Virus record (IMG/VR): IMGVR_UViG_3300032297_000598
Location: 1-22,263 of that record
DNA length: 22,263 nt
Direction: 5' to 3' (one strand)
Source of the DNA: a virus
The position numbers and the translations under genes were made by a program. The notes beneath the pieces are model-generated. The model did not search any database, was not told the origin of the DNA, and worked only from the letters and a program-made list of their open reading frames with translations. Of this stretch, positions 8,059 to 16,516 are shown in pieces; positions within the stretch are counted from its first letter, which is position 1, and each line of letters starts with the position of its first letter.

Positions 8059-8808
8059 ATGTCAACCAAAAAGAAAAAAATCCAAAAAGAAAAAGAAGAT
8101 CTTAACGAAATCATTGCCGATAATCATTTTAGATCTGTTAAATTAAATATTAAAAACTTCAATTTAACAGACAAACAAAAAAGTTTCGCTCAGATAGCCT
8201 TCGATAAGAATACAAAGATTATTTTTATTAATGGTCCCGCTGGTTCTTCTAAAACATTTTTAGCTGTTTATTGTGCGCTTCATATTTTGAATATGAATCC
8301 TAGATCAGAGCTAAAATATATCAGAACCATCGCTGAATCAGGCGAAAGAGCTTTAGGTTCATTACCTGGAACTGTGGATGAAAAGTTTAATCCATTTATG
8401 ATGCCATTGTATGATAAATTAGATGAGTTGTTACCAATGTCTCAATCTAAATACCTAGAAACAAATGGTTTTATTGAAGCGCTTCCTATAAATTTCTTAA
8501 GAGGAGCTACTTGGAATGATAAGATTATTATTGCTGATGAATCTCAAAACTATAGTAGCAAGGAATTGATCACGCTTCTCACTCGTATTGGAGAAAATAC
8601 CAAGATGTTTATCTGCGGTGATGCAATGCAATCAGATATCGGTAATAAATCTGGTTTTATGAGAGTATATGATCTTTTCAATAATAAAGAAAGTGAAGAG
8701 CGCGGTATTTATTGTTTTCAATTTGATGAAGAAGATATTATGCGCAGCGAAATTCTAAAATATATCGTCAGCGTGTTTAAGAAATTAGATAAAACAAATA
8801 TACACTGA
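8059..8808 (+). CDS. phoH: PhoH-like P-loop ATPase
   Basis: A 249-residue protein of the PhoH family, common in large phages. It has Walker A GPAGSSKT (59-66), the family block GERALGSLPGTVDEK (95-109), Walker B IIIADESQN (156-164) and ICGDAMQSDI (185-194), which contains the conserved Gly-Asp of the PhoH core. The first 20 residues are lysine-rich and poorly conserved. Length fits single-domain PhoH proteins. It should be a soluble cytoplasmic ATPase; the role in phages is unsettled (phosphate stress and RNA-related functions have been proposed). It leads the plus-strand run that continues through the sigma factor into the packaging genes, and carries the GTGTAA element upstream. Family assignment is secure. 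Confidence 0.92.
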   Translation: MSTKKKKIQKEKEDLNEIIADNHFRSVKLNIKNFNLTDKQKSFAQIAFDKNTKIIFINGPAGSSKTFLAVYCALHILNMNPRSELKYIRTIAESGERALGSLPGTVDEKFNPFMMPLYDKLDELLPMSQSKYLETNGFIEALPINFLRGATWNDKIIIADESQNYSSKELITLLTRIGENTKMFICGDAMQSDIGNKSGFMRVYDLFNNKESEERGIYCFQFDEEDIMRSEILKYIVSVFKKLDKTNIH

Positions 8809-8820
8809 TATAATAAACGT

Positions 8821-9225
8821 ATGAGTAATATTTACTGTTCAAGTTGCGGAACTAAGCATGTACAAGGATCTAAATTTTGCACTAATTGTGGTAATTCATT
8901 AGGAGGATTTGCTAATATCGCTAAACCTTCTATTCAGCAACAGCTATCTGCTAGAAATACATCTAGGAATCAATCAAGCGACGTTGATGAAGATGGCATT
9001 CCAACAACATTTGTAAGACCATCAAAGCTGCACTATGAAATTGAGAAGCCAGTAGGTAATAAATATTCTGGTAAAGAACTATTTACCGCCCCGCCTGTAG
9101 ATCCGAATGAAAGAGTATCACTAAGAGCAAATAGTAATTATAGAAGACTGTCTAAAGAAGAATTTTTAGCGCAGTCGCTGAAAGAATGCAGTTCGCGACC
9201 TATTCAGGATATTGATGAATCGTAA
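8821..9225 (+). CDS. Small zinc-ribbon protein
   Basis: A 134-residue protein whose first 25 residues are a zinc ribbon: C6-x2-C9 and C20-x2-C23 in a context (IYCSSCGTKHVQGSKFC) typical of short rubredoxin-like ribbons. The remaining 110 residues are polar, rich in Ser, Asn and Arg, and look mostly disordered, with a short helix near RRLSKEEFLAQSLKE (about 108-122). I do not recognise a specific family beyond the ribbon. TATAAT at 8809-8814 stands just before its ATG, which has no Shine-Dalgarno sequence. Its end overlaps the start of the sigma-like gene by 11 bp, so it may work with it, for example as a transcription accessory; that is only a guess from position. Confidence 0.75.
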   Translation: MSNIYCSSCGTKHVQGSKFCTNCGNSLGGFANIAKPSIQQQLSARNTSRNQSSDVDEDGIPTTFVRPSKLHYEIEKPVGNKYSGKELFTAPPVDPNERVSLRANSNYRRLSKEEFLAQSLKECSSRPIQDIDES

Positions 9226-9928
9226 AAAGAAAAAATTTGAAGACATGTATGAAATAATCGACCAAGTAATCAAGAAGCGAAAAAATAAATGGAAGTTAAA
9301 AGCGATTACTTGGTTCGATTTTGAAGATATAGAGCAAATTATAAAGCTCCATATTTATAAGAAATGGCATCTATGGGATCAATCGCGAGCGATTGAACCT
9401 TGGGTGAATCGTATAGTAACAAATCAAATTAGAAACATAATTAGAAATAATTATACGAGTTTCGCTCGTCCGTGTTTATCTTGCCCGTTTAATCAGAATA
9501 AAGAAGGCGATACTGGTGCGGAAATGTCTTGTGGATTTACGACTAGTGGCAAGCAGTGTAACCAATGTCCTTTATACGCCAAGTGGGAAAAAATAAAAAA
9601 ATCAGCATACGATGTTAAAATAACAGTAAGCTTAGAAAATCATAAGAATTATTTTATGAACTTCGAATCTAGTGCGAGCTATGATTATAAAAATGCAGAA
9701 AATAAACTTCACGATTTGATGAAAAGTAATTTAAGTGATAAACACTTTTTTATTTATAAAATGTTTTTTATGGATAATTTAACAGATGATCAAGTTGCTA
9801 AAATATTACGATTTAAAACTAGTGAAAAAGGCAGAAAAGCTGGCTATAAACAAATCAAAAATTTAAAAAAAATGTTGTATATTAAAGCGCAGAATTTGCT
9901 AAAAGATAATGATATATTCTCTTCTTAA
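9215..9928 (+). CDS. Sigma-70-family RNA polymerase sigma factor with cysteine-rich insert
   Basis: A 237-residue protein with the two domains of small (ECF-like) sigma factors. Region 2 lies at about 33-80: WFDFEDIEQIIKLHIYKKW, then IEPWVNRIVTNQIRNIIRNN, the helix that contacts core polymerase and the -10 DNA. Region 4 lies at about 175-222: HFFIYKMFFMDNLTDDQVAKIL followed by a basic recognition-helix area. Between them is a feature I do not know from standard sigma factors: C87-x2-C90, C106, C115-x2-C118, a likely metal-binding insert. I start at the ATG at 9215; an in-frame TTG three bases earlier is less likely. AGGA at about 9205-9208 is one of the few possible Shine-Dalgarno matches here. 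Lying upstream of the head genes, it is a candidate late-gene factor, in the role of T4 gp55. Confidence 0.75.
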   Translation: MNRKKKKFEDMYEIIDQVIKKRKNKWKLKAITWFDFEDIEQIIKLHIYKKWHLWDQSRAIEPWVNRIVTNQIRNIIRNNYTSFARPCLSCPFNQNKEGDTGAEMSCGFTTSGKQCNQCPLYAKWEKIKKSAYDVKITVSLENHKNYFMNFESSASYDYKNAENKLHDLMKSNLSDKHFFIYKMFFMDNLTDDQVAKILRFKTSEKGRKAGYKQIKNLKKMLYIKAQNLLKDNDIFSS

Positions 9929-9929
9929 T

Positions 9930-11000
9930 ATGTTAACTGACGAAAATAAAGCATTTATTCTAAGAAAAATAAACGAAGGAACACAAGATTATGTTGTGTT
10001 GGCTAATCTTGTCTTTAATAGAGAAGATTTAACAGGTAGATCTAAAGAGGCTAAAGCAGTTAGAGATTTTTTAATTACAACTGGATTTACGAAGAAACAA
10101 GAAAAACCCAAGCCTACCCAAACGGTAGAAATACTATCAAAAGAAAACTGCGAATTCATTGACCAAAACATAAAAACAGGAATTACCCCCAGACAAGTAA
10201 CAGAATTAATATTTCATGAGAAATTTGTTGGACTAGAAAACATAAATATATTTATTACTCCAGAATACAGAGCAGTTCAAAAATATATAAAAGAAAAATA
10301 TCCTGATTTCCTTGTGGATAATGAGTCTGGAGTTGGAGATAAATACTCTGTTCCTCGTTCTATTAAAACAGTAATAAATAAAGTAAATAAATGGGCTGGG
10401 CAAAATATTTCAGAAGAAAAACTTTCATTGCAGCATAGAAAATGCATGGAAAAATTATTAACTTATCTATCAAGTCCTAGATTTGTTGGTAATTATGATT
10501 CTTACAACAGTTCTACAGACAAAGAGTTATTTGAAGCTGAGTTTGTTCGTTCAGTCTGGGATAAGCCTGATCTAACTGTTGATGAAATTAATTTATATAT
10601 TAATGTTTGCATGGATTATATCAATCTACGTCAAATTGATATCAAAAAGAATAAAATTAACGATATGTTTAATGAAACGCAAGATCAAAAAGATTTTACA
10701 ATGCGTTTAACTGAAGTGCTAAAAACTATTTCAGAAGAGTATAATCAATGCGCTAGCCGTATTGATAAAAGCATTCAGAAACTAAACGGCGAACGTTCAA
10801 AAAGAGTTGAGCAAACTCATCAGAAGAACGCTTCAATACTTAATCTTGTAGAACTATTTCAAGATGAACAAGAACGCAAAATGATGATTCAAATCGCAGA
10901 TATGCAAAAACGAACAATCAAGGAAGAAGCTGATCGTTTGGAAAATATGTCTGCATGGAAAGCTAGAATTTTAGGAATTTCTAAAGAAGATGCTATATGA
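9930..11000 (+). CDS. Hypothetical protein with duplicated N-terminal domain and coiled coil
   Basis: A 356-residue, mostly helical protein that I cannot assign. I start at the ATG at 9930, directly after the sigma-gene stop; an ATG at 9909 would add seven residues and overlap it. The N-terminus holds an internal duplication: LTDENKAFILRKINEG (2-17) aligns with LSKENCEFIDQNIKTG (69-84), and similarity continues into LANLVFNREDL against TELIFHEKFVGL and KAVRDFL against RAVQKYI. Each copy is about 50-58 residues and looks like a small helical, perhaps DNA-binding, unit. Residues about 240-345 are charged and likely coiled coil. Position just ahead of nuclease and terminase genes makes a packaging role (small-terminase-like) possible, but nothing diagnostic is seen. 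Its TGA overlaps the next ATG. Confidence 0.7.
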   Translation: MLTDENKAFILRKINEGTQDYVVLANLVFNREDLTGRSKEAKAVRDFLITTGFTKKQEKPKPTQTVEILSKENCEFIDQNIKTGITPRQVTELIFHEKFVGLENINIFITPEYRAVQKYIKEKYPDFLVDNESGVGDKYSVPRSIKTVINKVNKWAGQNISEEKLSLQHRKCMEKLLTYLSSPRFVGNYDSYNSSTDKELFEAEFVRSVWDKPDLTVDEINLYINVCMDYINLRQIDIKKNKINDMFNETQDQKDFTMRLTEVLKTISEEYNQCASRIDKSIQKLNGERSKRVEQTHQKNASILNLVELFQDEQERKMMIQIADMQKRTIKEEADRLENMSAWKARILGISKEDAI

Positions 11001-11662
11001 TAAATCACGAAAGAAAATGGTTACTTTACGATGATCGTAATAAGAAGTTTTTTGAAAAAAACTTCATTAACGTATTTAATGATTCACAGTGGATGTGGTT
11101 CGATTATTTTTATAAAGAGATATACGATTGTGAATATTCTAAAACTAATTGTGTGTATGAAATGTCTGACTGTATAATTAATAAGGATGATGTAGTTGTT
11201 GATTTAGGGGCTAATGTTGGTTTCTTCACCAACTACGCTGCTCAAAAATGTAAAAAAGTTATATCAGTTGAAGGAGGAGATGCTTTTTTTAGTTGTTTGG
11301 TAAAAAATACATATGAAAATAGAAATATAGAATATTTAAATGCAAACGTTGTTGCTGAAAACTCTAAAATTAATAATACATGGGCCAATCCAACTAAAAT
11401 AAATTTAACTATCTCTAATATTTTCGATTTATACAATTTAGATAAAATTAACTTTTTGAAAATTGATATAGAAGGTAGCGAGTATGATATATTTAAAAAT
11501 ATTGATAAAAATATTTTATCTAGAATAGAAAAAATAGCTATCGAGACTCATGATCCAAATAGAAATGATGAATTAATAAATAATATTAATAAAAATAATT
11601 TGTTTCGTTTTGATTGGTGTGTTGGAGGGAATACGCAAACAACATTTTATTTTACCAATTAA
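10997..11662 (+). CDS. FkbM-family SAM-dependent methyltransferase
   Basis: A 221-residue stand-alone FkbM-type methyltransferase. The SAM site is VVVDLGANVGFFTNYA (66-81) with ISVEGGDAF (89-97) after it, and FLKIDIEGSEYDIF (153-166) is the FkbM signature. These enzymes usually O-methylate sugars or related hydroxyls. It is the same family as the middle domain of the fusion at 990, but the N-terminal sequence is different and the match is moderate, so it is not a recent copy. It sits between a gene of unknown function and a nuclease gene of the packaging module, away from the glycosyltransferases, coupled by an ATGA overlap upstream and one base from the next ATG downstream. No membrane segment is seen. 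The target is unknown; a virion glycan is one option. Confidence 0.85.
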   Translation: MINHERKWLLYDDRNKKFFEKNFINVFNDSQWMWFDYFYKEIYDCEYSKTNCVYEMSDCIINKDDVVVDLGANVGFFTNYAAQKCKKVISVEGGDAFFSCLVKNTYENRNIEYLNANVVAENSKINNTWANPTKINLTISNIFDLYNLDKINFLKIDIEGSEYDIFKNIDKNILSRIEKIAIETHDPNRNDELINNINKNNLFRFDWCVGGNTQTTFYFTN

Positions 11663-11663
11663 C

Positions 11664-12620
11664 ATGACATGTAAAATCTGTAATGAATCTTTTATAAATG
11701 ATAAATCTTTTCACGCTCATTTAAAAAAGCATAATCTATATCAAGCTGAATATTATTGTAAATACTATCCCAGACATTCTTTGTATTATAGGCAGCAAAT
11801 ACCATTTAAAAATAAAAAACAATATTTTGAGACAGATTTTATTGATTATAATGAATTTCTTAAGTGGGAAAAATCAGAGAATGAAGAAATGGTGAAGGTT
11901 AAGTGTTTAGATATTTTAAGAAGAAGAGTAGATGAAAAACATTATCATTTTGCGCCATTTCATAATGAGTTGATAACTTTGGATATGCCTAGTTTAAATA
12001 TTTATAAGAAACATTTCAATTCTTATACTTCAGCTTGCAAGTTGTTAAACATAGAGCCTTTATATAATAAGAATTTACCAGAATCTTTTAAGAAAGTTGA
12101 TGTTTCGCATTTACCAATTCTTATAGATACAAGAGAACAAGATCCTTTGGAATTTCCTAAATCAAAGGTAGAAAAAATTTTTGTTGGAGACTATCTTATA
12201 GCGGATAGAAAATATTTTACGAATACATTTGTAGATAGAAAAAGTGAATCAGACTTTTTAGGAACGATGGCTTCAGGAATTGAGCGGTTCGAAAGAGAGT
12301 TGATTAAAGCCGTTGAGCTTGATTGTTATTTATTTGTTGTAGTAGAAAGCAATATAAATACAATTCTATTCAATCAAAAGAAATATAATAGAAAAACAAA
12401 TTTAGAATACGTTTTTCATAATATGCGTAACTTATGCCATAAATATCCTAGACATATACAATTTATATTTACAGGCAGCAGAAATAAATCTTTAGATATT
12501 ATACCTAGATTGTTGTATCATGGTAAGTCACTGTGGCAAGTAGATATTCAATACTTTTTAGACAATGAGTTGGGAAACAGGCAACCAAGTACCAAGGAAA
12601 TCGCAGCTCATTTCCAATGA
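11664..12620 (+). CDS. C2H2 zinc finger / ERCC4-type nuclease
   Basis: A 318-residue nuclease with three parts. Residues 1-23 are a C2H2 finger (C3-x2-C6-x12-H19-x3-H23). Residues about 107-134 (MPSLNIYKKHFNSYTSACKL) resemble the repeat found beside homing endonucleases. Residues about 150-260 are an ERCC4/XPF-type nuclease: LIDTREQDPLEF, then VGDYLIAD (174-181), then VDRKSESDF (190-198), the ERKx3D active site with Asp in place of the first Glu. XPF and Mus81 enzymes cut branched DNA. I place the start at the ATG at 11664, one base after the previous stop, since the finger begins there; an upstream in-frame ATG at 11610 lies within the methyltransferase gene. The 3' end overlaps the terminase gene by 56 bp, suggesting coupled translation and a role in clearing branches before packaging. 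Confidence 0.82.
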   Translation: MTCKICNESFINDKSFHAHLKKHNLYQAEYYCKYYPRHSLYYRQQIPFKNKKQYFETDFIDYNEFLKWEKSENEEMVKVKCLDILRRRVDEKHYHFAPFHNELITLDMPSLNIYKKHFNSYTSACKLLNIEPLYNKNLPESFKKVDVSHLPILIDTREQDPLEFPKSKVEKIFVGDYLIADRKYFTNTFVDRKSESDFLGTMASGIERFERELIKAVELDCYLFVVVESNINTILFNQKKYNRKTNLEYVFHNMRNLCHKYPRHIQFIFTGSRNKSLDIIPRLLYHGKSLWQVDIQYFLDNELGNRQPSTKEIAAHFQ

Positions 12621-14430
12621 GGAATTAGCGAAGATTTCTGGTTATTTAGAAGAGCGAGAAGCGAAGTTGTTGTTTTATCAATTTCTTCGCAATAATACGA
12701 CTTTTGCTACCGATCTAATAACTGGTGTCAAATTATTTCCTTTTCAACATATGGCTATTAAAGGCATGTTGGAAAGCGATTATTTTTTAGGAGTGTGGTC
12801 GCGTGGTATGAGTAAGTCTTATACCACTGGCATATATGCAATACTTGATGCAATTTTAAATCAGGGCGTTGAGACAGGTATTTTATCCCGCTCGTTTCGT
12901 CAGTCAAAAATGATCTTTAAAAAGATAGAAGATATTGCTGCCAAGCCTGAAGCTTATCTTTTAAAACAATGTATCACAAAAATATCCAAGTCTAATGACG
13001 AATGGGTAATGGAGATTGGTAAAAGTCGCATTCGTGCGTTGCCGTTAGGTGATGGTGAAAAACTGCGTGGATTTCGTTTCCATCGTATTATTATTGACGA
13101 GTTTTTATTGATGCCTGAGCGTATTTATAATGAAGTTATCGTACCATTCTTGTCTGTTGTTCAAAATCCAACTCAACGAGAAGAGTTGTATAATTTAGAA
13201 ACGCAATTAATTGCTAAAGGAGAGATGACGGAAAATGACAGATATATTTGGCCTAATAATAAACTGATTGCATTATCTTCTGCATCTTTCAAATTTGAAT
13301 ATTTATACAAATTATATGAGCAGTATGACACTTTGATATTTAACCCTAAAAACAATGAAAAGACAAAGCGTTGCGTCATGCAATTTTCTTATGATTGCGC
13401 TCCAGTTCAACTATACGATCAAAATCTAATTAATCAAGCTAAAGCTACAATGAGTGAGTCTCAATTCTTGCGAGAATTTGGCGCACAATTTAGTGATGAT
13501 AGTTCTGGATATTTTAAAATTTCCAAGATGGCTTTGTGTACAGTGCCAGATGGTGAATTACCTGCTGTTGAAGTTGTTGGAAATCCAGAAGATGAATATA
13601 TATTAGCTGTTGACCCTTCTTGGTCAGAGACGGAATCGTCAGACGATTTTGCAATTCAAGTATTGAAAATAAATAGAGAAAAACAAATCAATACATTAGT
13701 GCATTCTTATGCGCTGTCAGGTTCTTCATTAAAAGATCATATCAAATATTTCTTATATCTACTACAAAACTTTAATGTTGTTGGAGTTTGTATGGACTAC
13801 AACGGTGGCGTTCAGTTTATGAATTCTTGTAATGAAAGCGAGTTGTTTAAAGATGCTAAAATAAATCTTAAACCAATAACAACAGAATTTGAACGTCCTG
13901 AAGAATATACTCAGAATCTTTATTCTGCAAAATCTGAATATAATAAGTCCGATTTTAAATATGTATTTTTAAGAAAACCTACTTCTGGCTGGATACGTTT
14001 AGCTAACGAAATGTTGCAAGCGAATTTTGATCATCGTCGCACATATTTTGCAAGCAGAGCCATTGATGATAACTTTAGAAATCAAACTAAAAAACACATT
14101 GGTATTACTGATCTTAAATTCTCAAACGCTTTAGATAGTGAAAAAGAAAATGAAGAAGCCAAGATGATTGATTTCGTAGAACATTTATCAGATATGATTA
14201 TGCTCACAAAAACAGAATGCGCTCTTATACAAATAACAACTTCTGCACAAGGTATGCAGAATTTTGATCTTCCAGCCAATTTAAAACGCAAATCTGGACC
14301 AGATAAACCTAGAAAAGATAGCTATTCAGCATTAGTATTAGGAAATTGGCTTTGCAAAATATATTTCGATATGGGTAATACTCAAGTTGATGATGTTACA
14401 GAAACTTTTGAGCCTATGTTTATAGGTTAA
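12565..14430 (+). CDS. terL: Terminase large subunit
   Basis: A 621-residue packaging motor of the gp17 type. The ATPase half has the adenine-side FPFQHMAIKGML (58-69), a Walker A variant SRGMSKSY (79-86), Walker B RIIIDEF (174-180) with catalytic Glu179, and the coupling motif ALSSASF (236-242). The RNase H-like nuclease half has ILAVDPSW (346-353) with Asp350, GVCMDYNGG (407-415) with Asp411, and HLSDMIMLTK (540-549) with Asp543. It cuts concatemeric DNA and pumps it into the prohead through the portal encoded next. Length is normal. The start at 12565 makes a 56-bp overlap with the nuclease gene; the next in-frame ATG, at about 12751, would remove N-terminal sequence that looks native. Assignment is secure. 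Confidence 0.93.
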   Translation: MSWETGNQVPRKSQLISNEELAKISGYLEEREAKLLFYQFLRNNTTFATDLITGVKLFPFQHMAIKGMLESDYFLGVWSRGMSKSYTTGIYAILDAILNQGVETGILSRSFRQSKMIFKKIEDIAAKPEAYLLKQCITKISKSNDEWVMEIGKSRIRALPLGDGEKLRGFRFHRIIIDEFLLMPERIYNEVIVPFLSVVQNPTQREELYNLETQLIAKGEMTENDRYIWPNNKLIALSSASFKFEYLYKLYEQYDTLIFNPKNNEKTKRCVMQFSYDCAPVQLYDQNLINQAKATMSESQFLREFGAQFSDDSSGYFKISKMALCTVPDGELPAVEVVGNPEDEYILAVDPSWSETESSDDFAIQVLKINREKQINTLVHSYALSGSSLKDHIKYFLYLLQNFNVVGVCMDYNGGVQFMNSCNESELFKDAKINLKPITTEFERPEEYTQNLYSAKSEYNKSDFKYVFLRKPTSGWIRLANEMLQANFDHRRTYFASRAIDDNFRNQTKKHIGITDLKFSNALDSEKENEEAKMIDFVEHLSDMIMLTKTECALIQITTSAQGMQNFDLPANLKRKSGPDKPRKDSYSALVLGNWLCKIYFDMGNTQVDDVTETFEPMFIG

Positions 14431-14436
14431 AGTTAA

Positions 14437-14476
14437 AAAGTCACTTTCAAAGTTACAATGTGTAACTATTATTAAC
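14437..14476 (+). promoter_or_regulatory. Hairpin and GTGTAA element before the portal gene
   Basis: The 46-bp gap between terminase and portal contains a perfect 7-bp inverted repeat, AGTTACA-ATG-TGTAACT (14451-14467), and the small palindrome AAAGT-C-ACTTT (14437-14447). GTGTAA (14460-14465) lies inside the first repeat, 17 nt before the portal ATG, in the same place as at 8040, 16511, 20092 and 20817. There is no T-run, so it is not a terminator. A promoter with an operator, or an RNA hairpin at the start site, are both possible. Confidence 0.4.
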
Positions 14477-16516
14477 ATGAGTCGCAAATATAATAAAAGA
14501 TCAGATTATTGGAGTAAGTTTTCAAAGGCAGATGAAAACCAATCGGCACCTTTAGACGCCTTATTAAAGGATTACTCAGAGCCTTCGCTTGTTGGCGACC
14601 CGTTTTACGAGCAAAGCACAGCTTCCACATATGAAAGAACTGGAACTGGCGAAACAACCAACCTTCGTAGAAATTTAGCCTATGTAGGACCAAAGATATA
14701 TAAGTATGGCAATATTAGAGAAGGTATGTTGCCATTCGAAATGTCCATAAATGGATATAATATTCGCGATGCTATTGAATTATGTCAAAAAGCTTATGCT
14801 AATGTAGCTATTTTCAGAAATGCAGTTGATATCATGTCTGAATTTGCTAATGCCGAAATTTATTTAGAAGGCGGAAGTCAAAAAGCTAAAGACTTTTTTG
14901 CAAAATGGATGAAGTATACAAGAATGTGGAATGTAAAAGATCAATACTTCCGTGAATATTATCGCAGTGGTAATGTATTTTTTTATAAAATCAATGCTAA
15001 GTTTGAAATAGATGACTTCCAAAAACTATTGGAAACATATGCTTCATATGATGGATCTTCTTATAATACTGATATTAAAGTCTATAATTATCCAACACCA
15101 TATGATGTAAAGAACTTGGTTCCAGTTCAGTATATACTACTCAATCCTTTTTATCTAACAACGAATCATACAAGCTCTTGGCATCAAGTTGTTTATCAGA
15201 AAATACTCTCTGAATACGAATTAGAAAGACTAAGATCTCCTAAAAATGAACACGATAAAACTGTTTTTGAAAGCTTAGATAAAGATACTCAAGAAAAAAT
15301 TAGATTAGGACAGTGGGCTAGAGATGGCTTGAAGATTCAATTGAATCCTACAGATATCATTTATTCTTTTTATAAGAAACAAGACTACGAGCCATTTGCC
15401 GTACCATTTGGTTTTGCAGTTCTTGATGATATCAATTTTAAAATGGAAATGAAAAAGATTGATCAAGCTATTTGCCGCACAATTGAGAACGTAATCTTGT
15501 TAATAACTATGGGAACTGAGCCAGCTAAAGGTGGCATCAACCATAAAAACATAAAAGCCATGCAAAGTCTTTTGAGCAATCAATCTGTTGGTCGTGTTCT
15601 CGTTGCAGATTACACAACAAAAGCTGAGTTCATTATTCCTGACATGAACAAAGTTTTAGGATATGAAAAATACAAAGTAGTTAATGAAGATATCAAAGAA
15701 GGTTTACAAAATATTCTTATTGGATCAGAAAAGTTTGCTAATACTACTGTAAAAGCTCAAGTATTCTTTGAAAGATTAAAAGAAGCTAGAAAAGCTTTCT
15801 TGAATGATTTCTTGCAGCCTGAAATGGAATTAATATTTCGTAATTTAGGGTTTAAAGGTAAGTGTCCAATCGCTAAGTTTGAAGAAGTTTCTATCAAAGA
15901 TGAAACACAGTTTAATCGCGTTGTAACTCGCATGATGGAGCTTGGAATATTGCCACCAGAAGAAGGTTTGAAGGTTATCGAAACGGGTATATATCCAACT
16001 CAAGAAGAGTTAGGTATCGCTCAACAAAAATTCGTCGAAGAAAGAAAGAAGGGATATTATAATCCAATCGTTGGCGGTGTTCCGGTTATTCCTCCACCCA
16101 TGCCAGACGTTTCAACTAGTGGCGGTTCAACGCCTCCAATGAAAAAGACAACTACTCCAACAGAAAAAGGTCGTCCTGTTGGCGCTAAGGCTTCTGTTTA
16201 TGCTAAAGATGCGATTGCTAAGGTAATGGAAAAGACTAAAGATTTATATTCTATTGTAGAAGCTGGATTGAAAAAGAAATATTCTAAAAAGACTTTAAAT
16301 TCCGAACAAAAGAAATTAGCCCAAGGAATTTCTGAAGCAATTATTTTAGCTTCCGAATCAGATAATTGGTCAAATATAGCTTCGCAGGTTTTAAATGATC
16401 CTAATAAATTAGACAAGTTAGGAATATTAAATGAGATTCAAAATACCGCTTCTGAACATGATTTAGATACATATGCTGCGGGTCTTTTATATCACAGTAC
16501 TAAATATTCTGTGTAA
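14477..16516 (+). CDS. Portal protein with long C-terminal extension
   Basis: A 679-residue protein that I call portal from position and sequence character. It directly follows the terminase. Residues about 80-520 have the mixed wing-and-stem pattern of portals: GNIREGMLPFEM and NVAIFRNAVDIMSEFAN near the start, then YFREYYRSGNVFFYK, QYILLNPFYL, and the long helical segment with PFGFAVLDDINFKMEMKKID and NILIGSEKFANTTVKAQVF that is usual for the stem and crown. Twelve copies would form the ring through which DNA enters. After about residue 530 comes a proline/threonine linker (PVIPPPMP, TPPMKKTTTP) and a helical tail of about 110 residues, longer than many portals. The tail may contact the scaffold or connector. 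No Shine-Dalgarno sequence; the GTGTAA element lies upstream. Confidence 0.82.
   Translation: MSRKYNKRSDYWSKFSKADENQSAPLDALLKDYSEPSLVGDPFYEQSTASTYERTGTGETTNLRRNLAYVGPKIYKYGNIREGMLPFEMSINGYNIRDAIELCQKAYANVAIFRNAVDIMSEFANAEIYLEGGSQKAKDFFAKWMKYTRMWNVKDQYFREYYRSGNVFFYKINAKFEIDDFQKLLETYASYDGSSYNTDIKVYNYPTPYDVKNLVPVQYILLNPFYLTTNHTSSWHQVVYQKILSEYELERLRSPKNEHDKTVFESLDKDTQEKIRLGQWARDGLKIQLNPTDIIYSFYKKQDYEPFAVPFGFAVLDDINFKMEMKKIDQAICRTIENVILLITMGTEPAKGGINHKNIKAMQSLLSNQSVGRVLVADYTTKAEFIIPDMNKVLGYEKYKVVNEDIKEGLQNILIGSEKFANTTVKAQVFFERLKEARKAFLNDFLQPEMELIFRNLGFKGKCPIAKFEEVSIKDETQFNRVVTRMMELGILPPEEGLKVIETGIYPTQEELGIAQQKFVEERKKGYYNPIVGGVPVIPPPMPDVSTSGGSTPPMKKTTTPTEKGRPVGAKASVYAKDAIAKVMEKTKDLYSIVEAGLKKKYSKKTLNSEQKKLAQGISEAIILASESDNWSNIASQVLNDPNKLDKLGILNEIQNTASEHDLDTYAAGLLYHSTKYSV

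Noticed and set aside
9909-9929. Upstream ATG at 9909 for the duplicated-domain protein
   Set aside because: It lies in the sigma gene, whereas the ATG at 9930 follows its stop directly and opens the first repeat unit.
11610-11663. Upstream start at 11610 for the zinc finger nuclease
   Set aside because: It overlaps the methyltransferase end by over 50 bp; the ATG at 11664 begins exactly at the zinc finger.
14437-14467. Inverted repeats between terminase and portal as a terminator
   Set aside because: Stems are short and AT-rich and no T-run follows; transcription probably continues into the portal gene.
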